DNA of 64,000 nt from Nitrospira sp. SG-bin1 (GCA_002083365.1 LVWS01000047.1:45224-109223); one strand, 5' to 3'. Counted from the stretch's first letter, positions 27,138 through 35,896 are shown. Program-made: numbers and translations. Notes: generated from the sequence alone by a model not told the origin.

Positions 27138-28196
27138 ATGTTGATACAGATTGAACGATCACAGTACGGTGAGACCAAGCAGCTCGACGGGGTCCCGTTA
27201 GAAAAACATCAACGGCCGAGTCTTTTCCGAGCTCTCTGTGGAGGGTTGACGAATCTGATTCAGAAGCGACCGCTTTTAGCAGTATTTCAAGCCAACCTCC
27301 GTTGTAATTCTTCCTGTGGGTACTGCAACCTTCCCCTGAACGTAGGCCGGTATGAGATGTCACGGCAAGAGATCCGGAACGTCTTTGCCGGCCTGTATAG
27401 AGAAGGTCTGCGTTTTGTGTTTGTGCAGGGAGGAGAACCGCTGTTGCGACGTGATTTGCCTGCGATTCTTCAAGACTTAGTTGAGATAGGATTTCGCCTC
27501 ACGTTGATTACGAACGGAACGAAGCTGACCTCACGCCTTGTGCAGCAATTCGACGATCTCTCGGTGTCCCTCTCGATCAGCCTCGATACCCTGGATCGCC
27601 ACACGTACGAACGTATCCGGGGTACCGATCAACTTCCCGCGGTTCTTGCCGGCCTTGATCTCCTCCGGCGCTATCGTCACCCGAAGTTCCTGACCTGTAT
27701 CGTCAGCGAGATGAATCGAGATACGGTGGAAGAAGTTGTGAGCTTCGCTAGGCGGCACGGGTTTCTACCGGTCGTGGGCGCGTATCATTGGGATGTTGGG
27801 CTCTATGGAAAGCAGAATCCTGCGTTGATGTACGACCGTCAACAGGCTCGGCTGGTCTTCGAACGATTGCTCGAGAGCGATGCTCTTCCTCCAGGCTATC
27901 TGCGGCGATATGCGAAGGACAATGTGGCATGGCTCCGTGGAGAATCCCTGAAGCCTTGCGATGCCGGGCGGTACAGTATCGCGATCGATGCCTCCGGCAA
28001 TGTCTCACCCTGTTTGTCACTTCCAGAAGCCGGGAATCTTCTCCATTCATCGCTCAGTGAAATACTTGGACGGTTCGATCGACAAGCGATTCAGCATTGT
28101 TCCGATCGGTCGTCCTGTAACAGACTGGATGGGCGCGTCATCGGGTCGCTCCTGCGACACCCCATCGCAGCCTGGCAAACACCGGTGACATGGTAG
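27138..28196 (+). CDS. Radical SAM protein with SPASM-like C-terminal Cys cluster
   Basis: The roughly 352-residue protein has the 4Fe-4S/SAM signature RCNSSCGYC near residues 57-65, the GGEP motif (VQGGEPLLRRD) and a TIM-barrel pattern (LSISLDTLDRHTYERIRG). The C-terminal part has Cys at KPCDAG, SPCLSLP, QHCSDRSSC, consistent with an auxiliary cluster of SPASM type. Such enzymes modify peptides or make small molecules by radical chemistry. The start is uncertain: ATG 27138 or TTG 27102, neither with a good ribosome-binding site. It leads an operon with DUF547, ferritin-like and glycosyltransferase genes. Confidence 0.85.
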   Translation: MLIQIERSQYGETKQLDGVPLEKHQRPSLFRALCGGLTNLIQKRPLLAVFQANLRCNSSCGYCNLPLNVGRYEMSRQEIRNVFAGLYREGLRFVFVQGGEPLLRRDLPAILQDLVEIGFRLTLITNGTKLTSRLVQQFDDLSVSLSISLDTLDRHTYERIRGTDQLPAVLAGLDLLRRYRHPKFLTCIVSEMNRDTVEEVVSFARRHGFLPVVGAYHWDVGLYGKQNPALMYDRQQARLVFERLLESDALPPGYLRRYAKDNVAWLRGESLKPCDAGRYSIAIDASGNVSPCLSLPEAGNLLHSSLSEILGRFDRQAIQHCSDRSSCNRLDGRVIGSLLRHPIAAWQTPVTW

Positions 28197-28213
28197 GTCA
28201 CGAGAGGGTTGTA

Positions 28214-29008
28214 ATGCGGTGGATCATCCCGATGTTCGTCCTCGTTCTCACAGGCTGCTCAACCGTTCCCACGTCGTTTACGCCGACAAATCCTCTGGGG
28301 CCCGGTGAATTCTCGCACCGATTGCTCGGTCAAGTCGTTGCGTCGCATGTGAAGGATGGCGTCGTCGACTATCCGGGTATTCAGGCAGACGATCGGTTTC
28401 CGGCCTATCTTGCCATGCTTGATCGAGTGGATCCGAATGCCCTGCCTACCCGCACCGAGCAGTTGGCCTTCTGGATCAATGCCTATAATGCCTTTGCCGT
28501 CAAGGGCATCCTCGATCGGTATTCGCCTGTGACCTATGTGGGGCGCTACCGTTATTTCATCGGGCGGGACTATCGGGTCGGAGGCGCCACCATCAATCTC
28601 TATGATCTTGAGCGCCGGGTGTTGATCAAGCAGTTTCAGGAACCGTTGATCCATTTTGCTATTGTGTGTGCGTCTACCTCTTGTCCGAAGCTCCAGCCCT
28701 GGACATACGAACCGGATCAGCTTGATCGCCAACTTGATCGGGTCGCCAGAGAGTTCATCAACGATGCCACGCGCAATCGCTTCGACCGTACGAAAAAAAT
28801 TGCATCGCTCTCGATGATCTTCAAATGGTTTGAAGACGATTTTGCGAAAGCCGCCGGATCGGTACCGGCCTACATCGCTCGCTACGTGAGCGACCCTGAA
28901 CTGGTCCAGGATTTGATGCACTCGGACTATCGTATCGAGTATCTCGACTACGACTGGAGCTTGAACGGCATTCCGCCGAGGGAGACGACCCATGCTGGTC
29001 AGTCATGA
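28214..29008 (+). CDS. DUF547 domain lipoprotein
   Basis: The 264-residue protein has signal MRWIIPMFVLVLTGCST with lipobox LTGC. The body carries the DUF547 hallmark sequences ALPTRTEQLAFWINAYNAFAVKGIL and FAIVCASTSCPKLQPWTYEPDQLD. The domain is of unknown function and often sits beside radical SAM and glycosyltransferase genes (from memory). The start ATG 28214 follows GAGAGGG. It overlaps the next gene by 17 nt, which indicates tight coupling. Confidence 0.92.
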   Translation: MRWIIPMFVLVLTGCSTVPTSFTPTNPLGPGEFSHRLLGQVVASHVKDGVVDYPGIQADDRFPAYLAMLDRVDPNALPTRTEQLAFWINAYNAFAVKGILDRYSPVTYVGRYRYFIGRDYRVGGATINLYDLERRVLIKQFQEPLIHFAIVCASTSCPKLQPWTYEPDQLDRQLDRVAREFINDATRNRFDRTKKIASLSMIFKWFEDDFAKAAGSVPAYIARYVSDPELVQDLMHSDYRIEYLDYDWSLNGIPPRETTHAGQS

Positions 29009-29627
29009 TGAGAGAGAGCCCATCGCCAGGCTCCTGACGTTTTTAGAGCACGGCGAACGGATGGCCCATGAGTGCGCACAGGCTCAAGCCGCATTGTCCG
29101 ACGATTCCGGGACACGGCGGTTTCTACTGAACCAAGCCAAACAAGAAGCGATGCATGCGCGCGTCTTTCGGGGAGCCATTGCCTGGCTTGCACCGAAACA
29201 CCTTCGTGATACGCCGGTTCTTCCCGCCTTGGAAGGCTATCGCAAGATTCTGGACAATGCGCTGGCCCGCCGCGATCTCACGGAGACGTTCCTTGCCGAG
29301 CAAGTGGTTCTCGAAGGCTTGGGCGAAGCCATTCTGACGCGGATCGAACAAGGGTTGGTGAAGCGGGCGGCACCGTTCGGACGACTCCGTCGGATTTTGC
29401 TTCATCAGGAAGAAGCGCACCATGGGTTTGGCCGACGCCAGCTCGAACAGGCCATTGAGCGCGGTGAAACGAATGCGCAGGATCTCGGGCGACGGGCGCA
29501 GCAGTATCTTGCGTTGACCGATTCCATGGTCCTCACCCTCTGTGACCTGTTTGACAGCATCGATGAAGACGCCACGGCATGGGCGCACGATGTGCGGACA
29601 TTCTTGCCGGACTGGTGTTCGGCATGA
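28992..29627 (+). CDS. Ferritin-like di-iron protein
   Basis: The 211-residue, all-helical soluble protein has Glu22 and two ExxH motifs, EAMH at 52-55 and EEAHH at 140-144, plus Glu103/Glu108. This is the carboxylate-histidine pattern of ferritin-like di-iron proteins. It has no signal peptide, so it acts in the cytoplasm. It overlaps both neighbours (17 nt with DUF547, ATGA with the glycosyltransferase). No named family was recognised. It could be an oxygenase, oxidase or iron store for the radical SAM pathway (inference). Confidence 0.82.
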   Translation: MLVSHDEREPIARLLTFLEHGERMAHECAQAQAALSDDSGTRRFLLNQAKQEAMHARVFRGAIAWLAPKHLRDTPVLPALEGYRKILDNALARRDLTETFLAEQVVLEGLGEAILTRIEQGLVKRAAPFGRLRRILLHQEEAHHGFGRRQLEQAIERGETNAQDLGRRAQQYLALTDSMVLTLCDLFDSIDEDATAWAHDVRTFLPDWCSA

Positions 29628-30301
29628 TTACGGTCGTTATTCCAGCCTACAATGAGGAAAAGGCATTGCCGTCCACCTTGCACGCACTGCTCACACAGCC
29701 GGGCGAATTCGAGGTGATCCTGGTCGACGGCGGCAGCACCGATCACACATGCGACATAGCTCGTGCATCGCCCAGTATTCGACTGCTCACAGCACCGAAA
29801 GGTCGTGCCTCACAGATGAATGCCGGCGCCAAGCAGGCGATCGGCGAGTGGCTGCTCTTCCTCCATGCCGATACGCGGTTGCCGATCGGTGCCATCCGGC
29901 GGCTCAATGACATGGAGAGCGATCACGCGATTCAGGCCGGCGGCTTCATGCATCAGTTCTCCGGTGAGGACTGGAGGCTTCGTTTCATCTCGTTCTTGGA
30001 TAATTTTCGCTGCACCCGCAGCCGGATTATTTATGGCGATCAAGCGTTGTTCGTTCGCCGTGCTCTGTTTGACCACTTGGGAGGCTTTCCTCATCAGCCG
30101 ATCCTGGAAGATGTGGTGTTTTGTGAACGGCTGCTCAAGGTAACCACGCCGCTTTTACTTTTTCCTCCAGTCGTCACCGATGCGCGTAAGTTCATCAAGA
30201 TGGGCATTTGGCGGAGTTTCCTCCGCGTATTGCTCATCATTCTTCACGTCGAATACCGCCTGCCGGTGCTTCCCCGGGGTTTTTTTCAAGATGTGCGGTA
30301 A
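29624..30301 (+). CDS. TIGR04283-type family 2 glycosyltransferase
   Basis: The 225-residue GT-A enzyme has MITVVIPAYNEEKALPSTLHAL, the VDGGSTDHT motif, NAGAKQAIGEWLLFLHADTRLP and DQALFVRRALFDHLGGFP, which is the pattern of the TIGR04283 group often annotated as arsenosugar-biosynthesis-associated. The start ATG overlaps the TGA of the preceding gene. It has no obvious membrane anchor except a weak hydrophobic stretch near the C-terminus. No ArsM or ArsS was seen nearby, so an arsenosugar role is not supported here. Confidence 0.88.
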   Translation: MITVVIPAYNEEKALPSTLHALLTQPGEFEVILVDGGSTDHTCDIARASPSIRLLTAPKGRASQMNAGAKQAIGEWLLFLHADTRLPIGAIRRLNDMESDHAIQAGGFMHQFSGEDWRLRFISFLDNFRCTRSRIIYGDQALFVRRALFDHLGGFPHQPILEDVVFCERLLKVTTPLLLFPPVVTDARKFIKMGIWRSFLRVLLIILHVEYRLPVLPRGFFQDVR

Positions 30302-30350
30302 GTGAACCTACTAGTCGACCCTAATTACTTCTTGAAATTTTCCTGGGTTC

Positions 30351-30379
30351 GTTTACATTACGCCCGCTGATTCGTCTAA
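30351..30379 (+). promoter_or_regulatory. ECF-type promoter P1 (GTTTAC-N16-CGTCTAA) before the cupredoxin/propeller gene
   Basis: GTTTAC at 30351-30356 and CGTCTAA at 30373-30379 are separated by 16 nt. The same pair and spacing recur at 32428-32456 and 35897-35925. The distance to the ATG at 30498 leaves a leader of about 110 nt, in which a GTCGGAGG/CCTCCGAC hairpin (30419-30440) lies. CGTC-type -10 boxes are typical for ECF sigma factors. Confidence 0.6.
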
Positions 30380-30497
30380 CCGCAGTGGCCAACTTGCACC
30401 CTGGCCGGTCTTAGTCAAGTCGGAGGCCATGACCTCCGACGCTGCAAGGTTCGGCGCATAGTGCTCTCACATTTTATATCTTCCCCAGGAGGTAGGC

Positions 30498-32345
30498 ATG
30501 AGAAGACCTGTCCGCTTTAGTGTTTCTGTGTGGTTCGCTGGGATGCTCGCATTTGCCGCCGTGAGTTCAATGACCAGCACTATCCAGGCAGGCGACCCAC
30601 GCATCGAATTTGAGTTGACGGATGAGCCGGGGGCTTGGTTCCACAATGCTGCGGGACCGGTCGCGGGCTTTCGGTCATTGGCTGTCGCCACACCAGGAAC
30701 GGAGGTGCGATTTACGGGGAAGTCCAATACCGTGCACACCCGCACAAGCCTGATTTTTCCGACAGGCGCGATCAACATGCCGTTCGATACCCCGCCACGG
30801 AAGGGGTCAGACGAAGTGATGCTCCATACTCCCGGGCTCTACGTGTTCACCTGCAAGATTCACCCGTATATGTTTGGCGCGGTGATCGTGGATGATCCGG
30901 CCACGCCGGGATTGGACCTTGGCGAGCAAATCTCATTGGTTACCTTCCCATCAGGGGTAGGCGTACCGACGACCAGTAATCTAGCGGCCAGACTGTTGCG
31001 GACATTCTTTATTGCGACAAATCCCTCGAACTGGCTGGACTACACGACCCCCGGCCCGTGGCACATCACCTATCCAAGCGTGGACGTCAGGGCTGCCGGT
31101 GGGGTGGTGGTCAATCTCGATACGTACCTGAGCACCATGGTACCGGGTATCCAAAATGATGGGCCGAAGGCGGGGTTATTCAAGCCTAGCAAGAATGCGG
31201 TCGGGGAGATCTGGGTCGATACACAGTTCGAGAAGACCAGGGGAAAAAGTAAACCGGGCACGGCGACGGCCATCAGCGGACAAACCTGGCAGGCGACACG
31301 CAAGGTGGCGCTGCCTCAAATCAACATGAACAATCCCCACAATATGTGGACGGACCGGAATCAGAATTTGATCTACCAGACGCAGTGGTTCGACAGCAAA
31401 CTGACAGTTTTCAACCGCACAACAGGGCATTTTATCAACAATATCTCCGTGGGTGAGTCGCCCTCTCACGTCATGACGCGCGTGGATACGGATCAACTGC
31501 ATGTAGCCCTGAACGGTTCGACGAATAGCGACTCCGTCGTAGAGCTGGCCCCATTGGCTCGCAATGTCGAACGCCGCATCAACATTGGAGCTGGCACTCC
31601 CCATGCACACTGGATGGGGCATGATGGGAAGTTGATGCTGACGCCAAATGCCTTTACGGCGAACAGCACTCAGTACAACTTTGCAAATAACCGCATCGAT
31701 GCCATTCGTCAGACCGGCAATCTGCCGATTGCGACTGGGATGACGCCGGATTCGAAGAAAGCCTATGTGGCCAGTCTGCTTGATAGCACCATTACCGTCA
31801 TCGATACTGCGGCACAATTGCCGATTAGAACGATCGATTTGCTGGCCAACTACAATGCCATCACCGGTGCCATCAGCGGTCCGGTCGGTGCATTGCCGAT
31901 TCAGACTCCGGTCAGCCCAAATGGAAAATCCATGGTTACGGCGAATACGCTCACCGGGACGATCACCATTGTCGATCCAGTCACGGATACGGTCGTTGCC
32001 ATGTTGCCGTGCGATCCAGGCTGCCATGGGGTGCAGTACGGCGCAAAAAATGATCCGGTCAATGGTGGCTACTATGCCTATGTGTCGAGCAAGTTTTCTA
32101 ATAGCCTCATCATCGTCGACCCGGATCCTGACAACGATGGCAATCCGTCCGATGCGACGATCGCTGGCCGCATTCTCCTGACGGCGACTGCCGCCACGGC
32201 AACGGATGATACGATCACCGGCCATCGAGGGATGGGCGGCCAGGGGATTCTTACCATTCCAGTCGTCTACAACGGATGGGTTCAGAATCTTCCAGACAAC
32301 TGGAAGAAGCAGCTGGCTCCGTCTCATCTCAATCCGATCCCGTAA
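30498..32345 (+). CDS. Secreted cupredoxin and YVTN-type beta-propeller protein
   Basis: The 615-residue protein begins after GGAGGT with a signal peptide cut near IQA-GDP (residue 31). Residues 35-135 form a cupredoxin with type 1 copper ligands at His80, Cys119, His122 and Met125 (YVFTCKIHPYMFG). From about residue 270 come beta-propeller repeats with NNPHNMWTDRNQNLIY, SPSHVMTRVD, ITVIDTAAQ and ITIVDPVTD. A CDPGCHG motif lies in the last third. It should act in the periplasm in electron transfer or copper handling. The order is the reverse of nitrous oxide reductase (propeller then cupredoxin). An ECF-type promoter precedes it. Confidence 0.85.
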   Translation: MRRPVRFSVSVWFAGMLAFAAVSSMTSTIQAGDPRIEFELTDEPGAWFHNAAGPVAGFRSLAVATPGTEVRFTGKSNTVHTRTSLIFPTGAINMPFDTPPRKGSDEVMLHTPGLYVFTCKIHPYMFGAVIVDDPATPGLDLGEQISLVTFPSGVGVPTTSNLAARLLRTFFIATNPSNWLDYTTPGPWHITYPSVDVRAAGGVVVNLDTYLSTMVPGIQNDGPKAGLFKPSKNAVGEIWVDTQFEKTRGKSKPGTATAISGQTWQATRKVALPQINMNNPHNMWTDRNQNLIYQTQWFDSKLTVFNRTTGHFINNISVGESPSHVMTRVDTDQLHVALNGSTNSDSVVELAPLARNVERRINIGAGTPHAHWMGHDGKLMLTPNAFTANSTQYNFANNRIDAIRQTGNLPIATGMTPDSKKAYVASLLDSTITVIDTAAQLPIRTIDLLANYNAITGAISGPVGALPIQTPVSPNGKSMVTANTLTGTITIVDPVTDTVVAMLPCDPGCHGVQYGAKNDPVNGGYYAYVSSKFSNSLIIVDPDPDNDGNPSDATIAGRILLTATAATATDDTITGHRGMGGQGILTIPVVYNGWVQNLPDNWKKQLAPSHLNPIP

Positions 32346-32356
32346 TCGCTTGATCG

Positions 32357-32385
32357 GTCCAGCCTGAGTGTCACTCAGGCTGGAC
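32357..32385. terminator. Perfect 13-bp hairpin after the cupredoxin/propeller gene
   Basis: GTCCAGCCTGAGT and its exact complement are separated by only three bases. The hairpin lies 12 nt after the stop at 32345. A T-rich stretch (TGTGTCTCCTACTTT) follows, so it fits a terminator insulating the next promoter. Confidence 0.75.
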
Positions 32386-32427
32386 TGTGTCTCCTACTTT
32401 CGCAGGCAAAAGCTTCCTGGACACCCC

Positions 32428-32456
32428 GTTTACTATTTGTTGTCCTCTCCGTCTAA
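32428..32456 (+). promoter_or_regulatory. ECF-type promoter P2 (GTTTAC-N16-CGTCTAA)
   Basis: GTTTAC at 32428-32433 and CGTCTAA at 32450-32456 have the same 16-nt spacer as P1 and P3. It would give a leader of about 25 nt before the ATG at 32487, and then reads into the DUF5666 gene. Confidence 0.62.
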
Positions 32457-32486
32457 CCAAGCAGACTAGGTTGGAAGGAGAGGTTT

Positions 32487-32704
32487 ATGCACGCATTCAG
32501 TTCAAAAGTGAGCACGGCTGTCCTATCGGCGGCTCTGCTGTTCACGCGCATTATCACACTCGGCGCCTGGCAATGGTGCCCGGCGCGGGTCACCTGGTCG
32601 GCGGATGTCCTGGCCGAGGAGCCACGACCATCGAGAGTCTTACTCGACGGAGCAACCAAACCAGCAATCGTAATAATCACCATTCAACGAGGAATACGCC
32701 ATGA
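32487..32704 (+). pseudogene. Small signal-peptide-bearing ORF, possibly frameshifted
   Basis: A strong site (GGAAGGAGAGG) precedes ATG 32487 and a signal-like N-terminus MHAFSSKVSTAVLSAALLF follows, directly under promoter P2. The frame, however, runs on through the DUF5666 gene with Arg-rich shadow sequence. A different frame over 32600-32704 looks coding (ATTIESLTRRSNQTSNRNN) and ends at TGA overlapping the next ATG. A one- or two-base shift would join the two into one about 70-residue secreted protein. It is either a broken gene, a sequencing error or a leader peptide. Confidence 0.35.
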
Positions 32705-34143
32705 GTACATCGCGACGCGTCTACAGTTTCGTGAGCGTGATTGGATTCGCAGGATTCCTCGCCGCTTGTGGCAGCGACGGAGCGCCCTCTGTATCGGCCA
32801 GTGGATCGGGAAGCGGATCAGGAAGCGGTTCCGCATCGGCGTCCGGCACGATCACCGGATTTGGGAGCGTCATCGTCAACGGCAAGAAGTTCGAGACGAG
32901 CAGCGCGTCGTTCTCCGTCGACGGCCAAGCCGGCAGCCAAAACGATCTCAAGGTCGGGATGACGGTGACGGTCAACGGCTCGTTCAACGGCACTCAGCGG
33001 TCGGCCGACACCGTTCTCCAGAAAGACGCGGTCGAGGGACTTGTGCAGTCGGTAGCCGCGGATGGTCTCAGTCTGATCGTGATGGGGCAAACGGTATTGG
33101 TCGACAACAGCACGCTGATCGACGACGACATTCCTGCGCGGAATGTTCTGAATCTTGTGGCTGGGACGGACCACGTTGAAATCAACGGCCACATCCGCCC
33201 GAACGGCGTCATACAAGCGACGTTCATCGAAAAGAAGCTGATCAATGTCACACCGGAGGTGCACGGGTTCGTCACCAATCATAACGATGCAGCCAAGACG
33301 TTTCAGATCGGCGCGCTCACGGTGAACTATGCGACGGCCCTGATCAACGACATGCCGAATCCGTCCAGCACCGGTTGGAACGATCTGTTGGTGGAAGCGA
33401 AGGGGGCCGTCTTTAACGCTCCCGCGACGACGCTGACCGCGATCAAAGTCGAGCCGGAGAACCGGGGCCTGGGGAATCAGGTCGACGAATTCGAAGTCGA
33501 GGGCTACGTGACCCAGGTGCGTGGGGCCGGTAGCTTCTTCATCGGCAATACGCAGGTGCAGACGACCGGGAACACGGAATTCCGCGGGGGCACAGGCGAC
33601 GAGATCGTCGTGGGTGGGAAGCTGTCGGCGGAAGGCCGATGGGAGAACGGGGTTCTCATTGCCAAGCATGTCAAGTTTCACGAGAGTGTGCGGTTGGAAG
33701 GCGATATCGCAGCGATCGGAACGAATTCCATGACCATCAGGGGACTGTCCGGTATTACGGTTACTGTGAATCGCCAGACCGAATTCAAGGCCAGTGGTAG
33801 TGGAACCTCCGACAACCTCAGTGATTTGGCGGTCAATGACCATGTGCGTGTGCGGGGACGAGTGACCGGTCCTGATACCGTGGTTGCGACGCGCATCCAA
33901 CTGCGTTCAACCGATCGAGATGTGGATCTTCAGGGGCCGGTACAATCGATCAATGGGAATGTCATCGTGATCTTGGGCGTGTCAGTCGATATAAGTACCA
34001 TCAATCATTTTGAGAGCGTGAGCGGCACATCCATGAGTCGTGCAGGCTTCTTGGCTGAAGTGCGCGTCAACTCACTGGTGAAGGTCAAGGGCGTGTTGAG
34101 CGGAGCGACGGTCGTATGGGAGGAGGCAGAATTGGAAGATTAA
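32701..34143 (+). CDS. DUF5666 repeat lipoprotein
   Basis: The 480-residue protein has signal MSTSRRVYSFVSVIGFAGFLAACG with lipobox LAAC, then a Gly/Ser linker (ASGSGSGSGS). The mature part is a row of DUF5666 units of roughly 70 residues: each has a GxVxxFGSVxVNGxxFxT-like strand followed by LKVGMTVTVNGSF-type sequence (positions near 45, 115, 190, 265, 335, 400). The family is beta-rich, secreted, and of unknown role; metal or ligand binding is only inference. ECF-type promoter P2 lies about 245 nt upstream, and a repeat-rich secreted protein gene follows. Confidence 0.85.
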   Translation: MSTSRRVYSFVSVIGFAGFLAACGSDGAPSVSASGSGSGSGSGSASASGTITGFGSVIVNGKKFETSSASFSVDGQAGSQNDLKVGMTVTVNGSFNGTQRSADTVLQKDAVEGLVQSVAADGLSLIVMGQTVLVDNSTLIDDDIPARNVLNLVAGTDHVEINGHIRPNGVIQATFIEKKLINVTPEVHGFVTNHNDAAKTFQIGALTVNYATALINDMPNPSSTGWNDLLVEAKGAVFNAPATTLTAIKVEPENRGLGNQVDEFEVEGYVTQVRGAGSFFIGNTQVQTTGNTEFRGGTGDEIVVGGKLSAEGRWENGVLIAKHVKFHESVRLEGDIAAIGTNSMTIRGLSGITVTVNRQTEFKASGSGTSDNLSDLAVNDHVRVRGRVTGPDTVVATRIQLRSTDRDVDLQGPVQSINGNVIVILGVSVDISTINHFESVSGTSMSRAGFLAEVRVNSLVKVKGVLSGATVVWEEAELED

Positions 34144-34200
34144 TTAGGCCCCTATCAGGTCGCAAGCTAGACTGTGGTAACTGATGCAAAAAGGAGAGTA

Positions 34201-34815
34201 ATGATGAACCGTCTCAGCTGGAAAGAAATCATTGTCGGGACTCTCGCGGGACTCTCGATCATGGCCTCACCGACTGTCGTCCAGGCGACACGCTCCCCTG
34301 AAGAACCGAAAGTGCACGCTGACAACCGAGGGCCTGGCTCACTGAATAGTGATCATGGGTCCCTGCACAGTGGTCGGGATAACAGAGGTCCTGGAACGAG
34401 ACAGGGTTGGGACCATACGGTTGTGGCTCAAGCCGATGATGTACGTCAGGAAGATCGCCGCCAAGACCGACGGGTGGACAGAAGAGAGGACCGGCGGGAA
34501 GATCGCCGGATGGATCGTCGGGAAGATCGGAGGCAAGACAGGCGAGAAGACCGTAGAGAGGATCGGCGGATGGACAGGCAAGAGAATCGTCGGGACAATC
34601 AGAGGTCGAACGCAGGCGGCGAGCTCCGTGGATTGGATCGGGCGGACCATGTGGCCGGCGAACATGGTCATGATGGGAGAGATCATGCCCGGATGATGCA
34701 GATGGACAGGCCGCACCGACCGGAACGGATGGAACGGATCGAGCGACCCGAACGCCTGGAACGTCCAGATAGACCGGAACGACCGGAGAGACCGGAGCGG
34801 TCCGGCAGGAACTAA
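34201..34815 (+). CDS. Secreted low-complexity RR-D/E repeat protein
   Basis: The 205-residue protein follows AAGGAGAG and starts at ATG 34201 or 34204. The signal peptide is cut near VVQA-TRS. From about residue 90 the protein is built of EDRRxDRR units, in places in perfect four- to five-residue repeats, and the last 35 residues are RPER/RPDR repeats ending ERPERSGRN. It is extremely charged and predicted disordered. Similar RPE/RPD/RSG-type tails end the product at 37729-38664. A strong terminator follows at 34845-34873. No function is known; binding to a polyanion or metal is inference. Confidence 0.75.
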   Translation: MMNRLSWKEIIVGTLAGLSIMASPTVVQATRSPEEPKVHADNRGPGSLNSDHGSLHSGRDNRGPGTRQGWDHTVVAQADDVRQEDRRQDRRVDRREDRREDRRMDRREDRRQDRREDRREDRRMDRQENRRDNQRSNAGGELRGLDRADHVAGEHGHDGRDHARMMQMDRPHRPERMERIERPERLERPDRPERPERPERSGRN

Positions 34816-34844
34816 ATTCTCTCATAGTGCGATGCAACAGTGTA

Positions 34845-34880
34845 AACGGCGCCGGGGTGGTCTCGGCGCCGTTCTGTTTT
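34845..34880 (+). terminator. Rho-independent terminator
   Basis: Ten-pair stem AACGGCGCCG/CGGCGCCGTT (34845-34854 and 34864-34873), nine-base loop, then CTGTTTT. It ends the DUF5666-repeat protein unit. Confidence 0.85.
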
Positions 34881-34957
34881 GACATCGAGTGGTTCTCCAG
34901 ATCGTCTTGATCAGATCAGACTGAGGTTGATTTCGTGCAGAAGGGGTGGTGAATGGG

Positions 34958-35872
34958 ATGCAGAGGGTGAGTGTGATCGTGATGACAGTGGGGTTGGCCG
35001 TAGTCGTTGGATGGTGGGGAGAATATGTATTGGCAGCGGACCCTGCAGACAAAAGACCGCAGCCCTTATCCGAGCGGAATTGGCAGATAGGATTGACTCC
35101 CAGCTACAGCAGTGGAAACTTTGGCACCAATACCACGAGCGAGTTTGTGTACGTGCCCTTTTCGCTGCGGCGGTACTTTCGAGACGGCGATGTGGCGGTG
35201 GTCATTCCGTTCGTGTCCGTCACCAGTGATGGCACGGCGACGTTGGTCGGAGGGCAGCCCATTCAGACGTTGCCTGGAAGATGTCTCAAAAACAGTGGTA
35301 CAGAAATCGATACCGACAAACCGGAATGTCTTGCCCTGCTCAGCGCTGGCCAAGGAGTTGCCGGACAAGCAGCACGGAAGGTGACCAATTCTGGCCTTGG
35401 CGATGTCATCCTCAGAGGGCGCTACTATCTGGTTGAAGAACGTAACTATGTGCCGCTTATTGCCATTACCGGACGGCTCAAGATTCCAACCGCGAGTGAA
35501 GGAAAGGGGTTAGGAACCGGTGCCTTTGACCATGGGTATGGGATCGAAATGTCCAAGCTCATTGGGGAAAAATGGCTGGCATTTCTGGACGGTGGGTACA
35601 ACTTCATCGGGAATCTTGATGGCGTAGAGTTACAGAATCAGTATTGGTATGACGTGGGGGCCGGGTACTACTTCACGAAGACCCTCTTGGCAAGCGCCTA
35701 TTTCGAAGAATATCGCGCTCTGGTACCCGGCCTCGTGAATATTCGTGATTTCTTCTTTTCGATGAATTACAAGGCTTCTGCCGCATGGAGATTCAACGGA
35801 GGTGTGGCGGTCGGTGTGTCGAATGGTGCACCGGACTATGTCGTTTCGCTCGGCTCCAGCTACCGGTTTTAG
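34958..35872 (+). CDS. Outer-membrane beta-barrel protein (transporter-like)
   Basis: The roughly 304-residue protein has a signal peptide ending VLAADP and a C-terminal Phe (SSYRF), typical of outer-membrane barrels. Strand-rich motifs such as SGLGDVILRGRYYLVEERNYVPLIAITGRLKIPTASEGKGLGTG and FDHGYGIEMSKLIGEKW match the family of 'phenol-degradation meta-pathway' type porin-like proteins. A GTG at 34946 is an alternative start; neither has a clean ribosome-binding site. It lies between the terminator of the previous unit and the ECF sigma operon. Substrate unknown. Confidence 0.8.
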   Translation: MQRVSVIVMTVGLAVVVGWWGEYVLAADPADKRPQPLSERNWQIGLTPSYSSGNFGTNTTSEFVYVPFSLRRYFRDGDVAVVIPFVSVTSDGTATLVGGQPIQTLPGRCLKNSGTEIDTDKPECLALLSAGQGVAGQAARKVTNSGLGDVILRGRYYLVEERNYVPLIAITGRLKIPTASEGKGLGTGAFDHGYGIEMSKLIGEKWLAFLDGGYNFIGNLDGVELQNQYWYDVGAGYYFTKTLLASAYFEEYRALVPGLVNIRDFFFSMNYKASAAWRFNGGVAVGVSNGAPDYVVSLGSSYRF

Positions 35873-35896
35873 TGGTCTTCACCCTGTCCCGAGGCG

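Noticed and set aside
31176..32327. A 383-codon minus-strand frame opposite the cupredoxin/propeller gene
   Set aside because: The plus strand has a signal peptide, copper ligands and propeller motifs. The minus frame has none.
32818..33900. A 360-codon minus-strand frame opposite the DUF5666 gene
   Set aside because: It is antisense to a lipoprotein with a clear signal and repeats.
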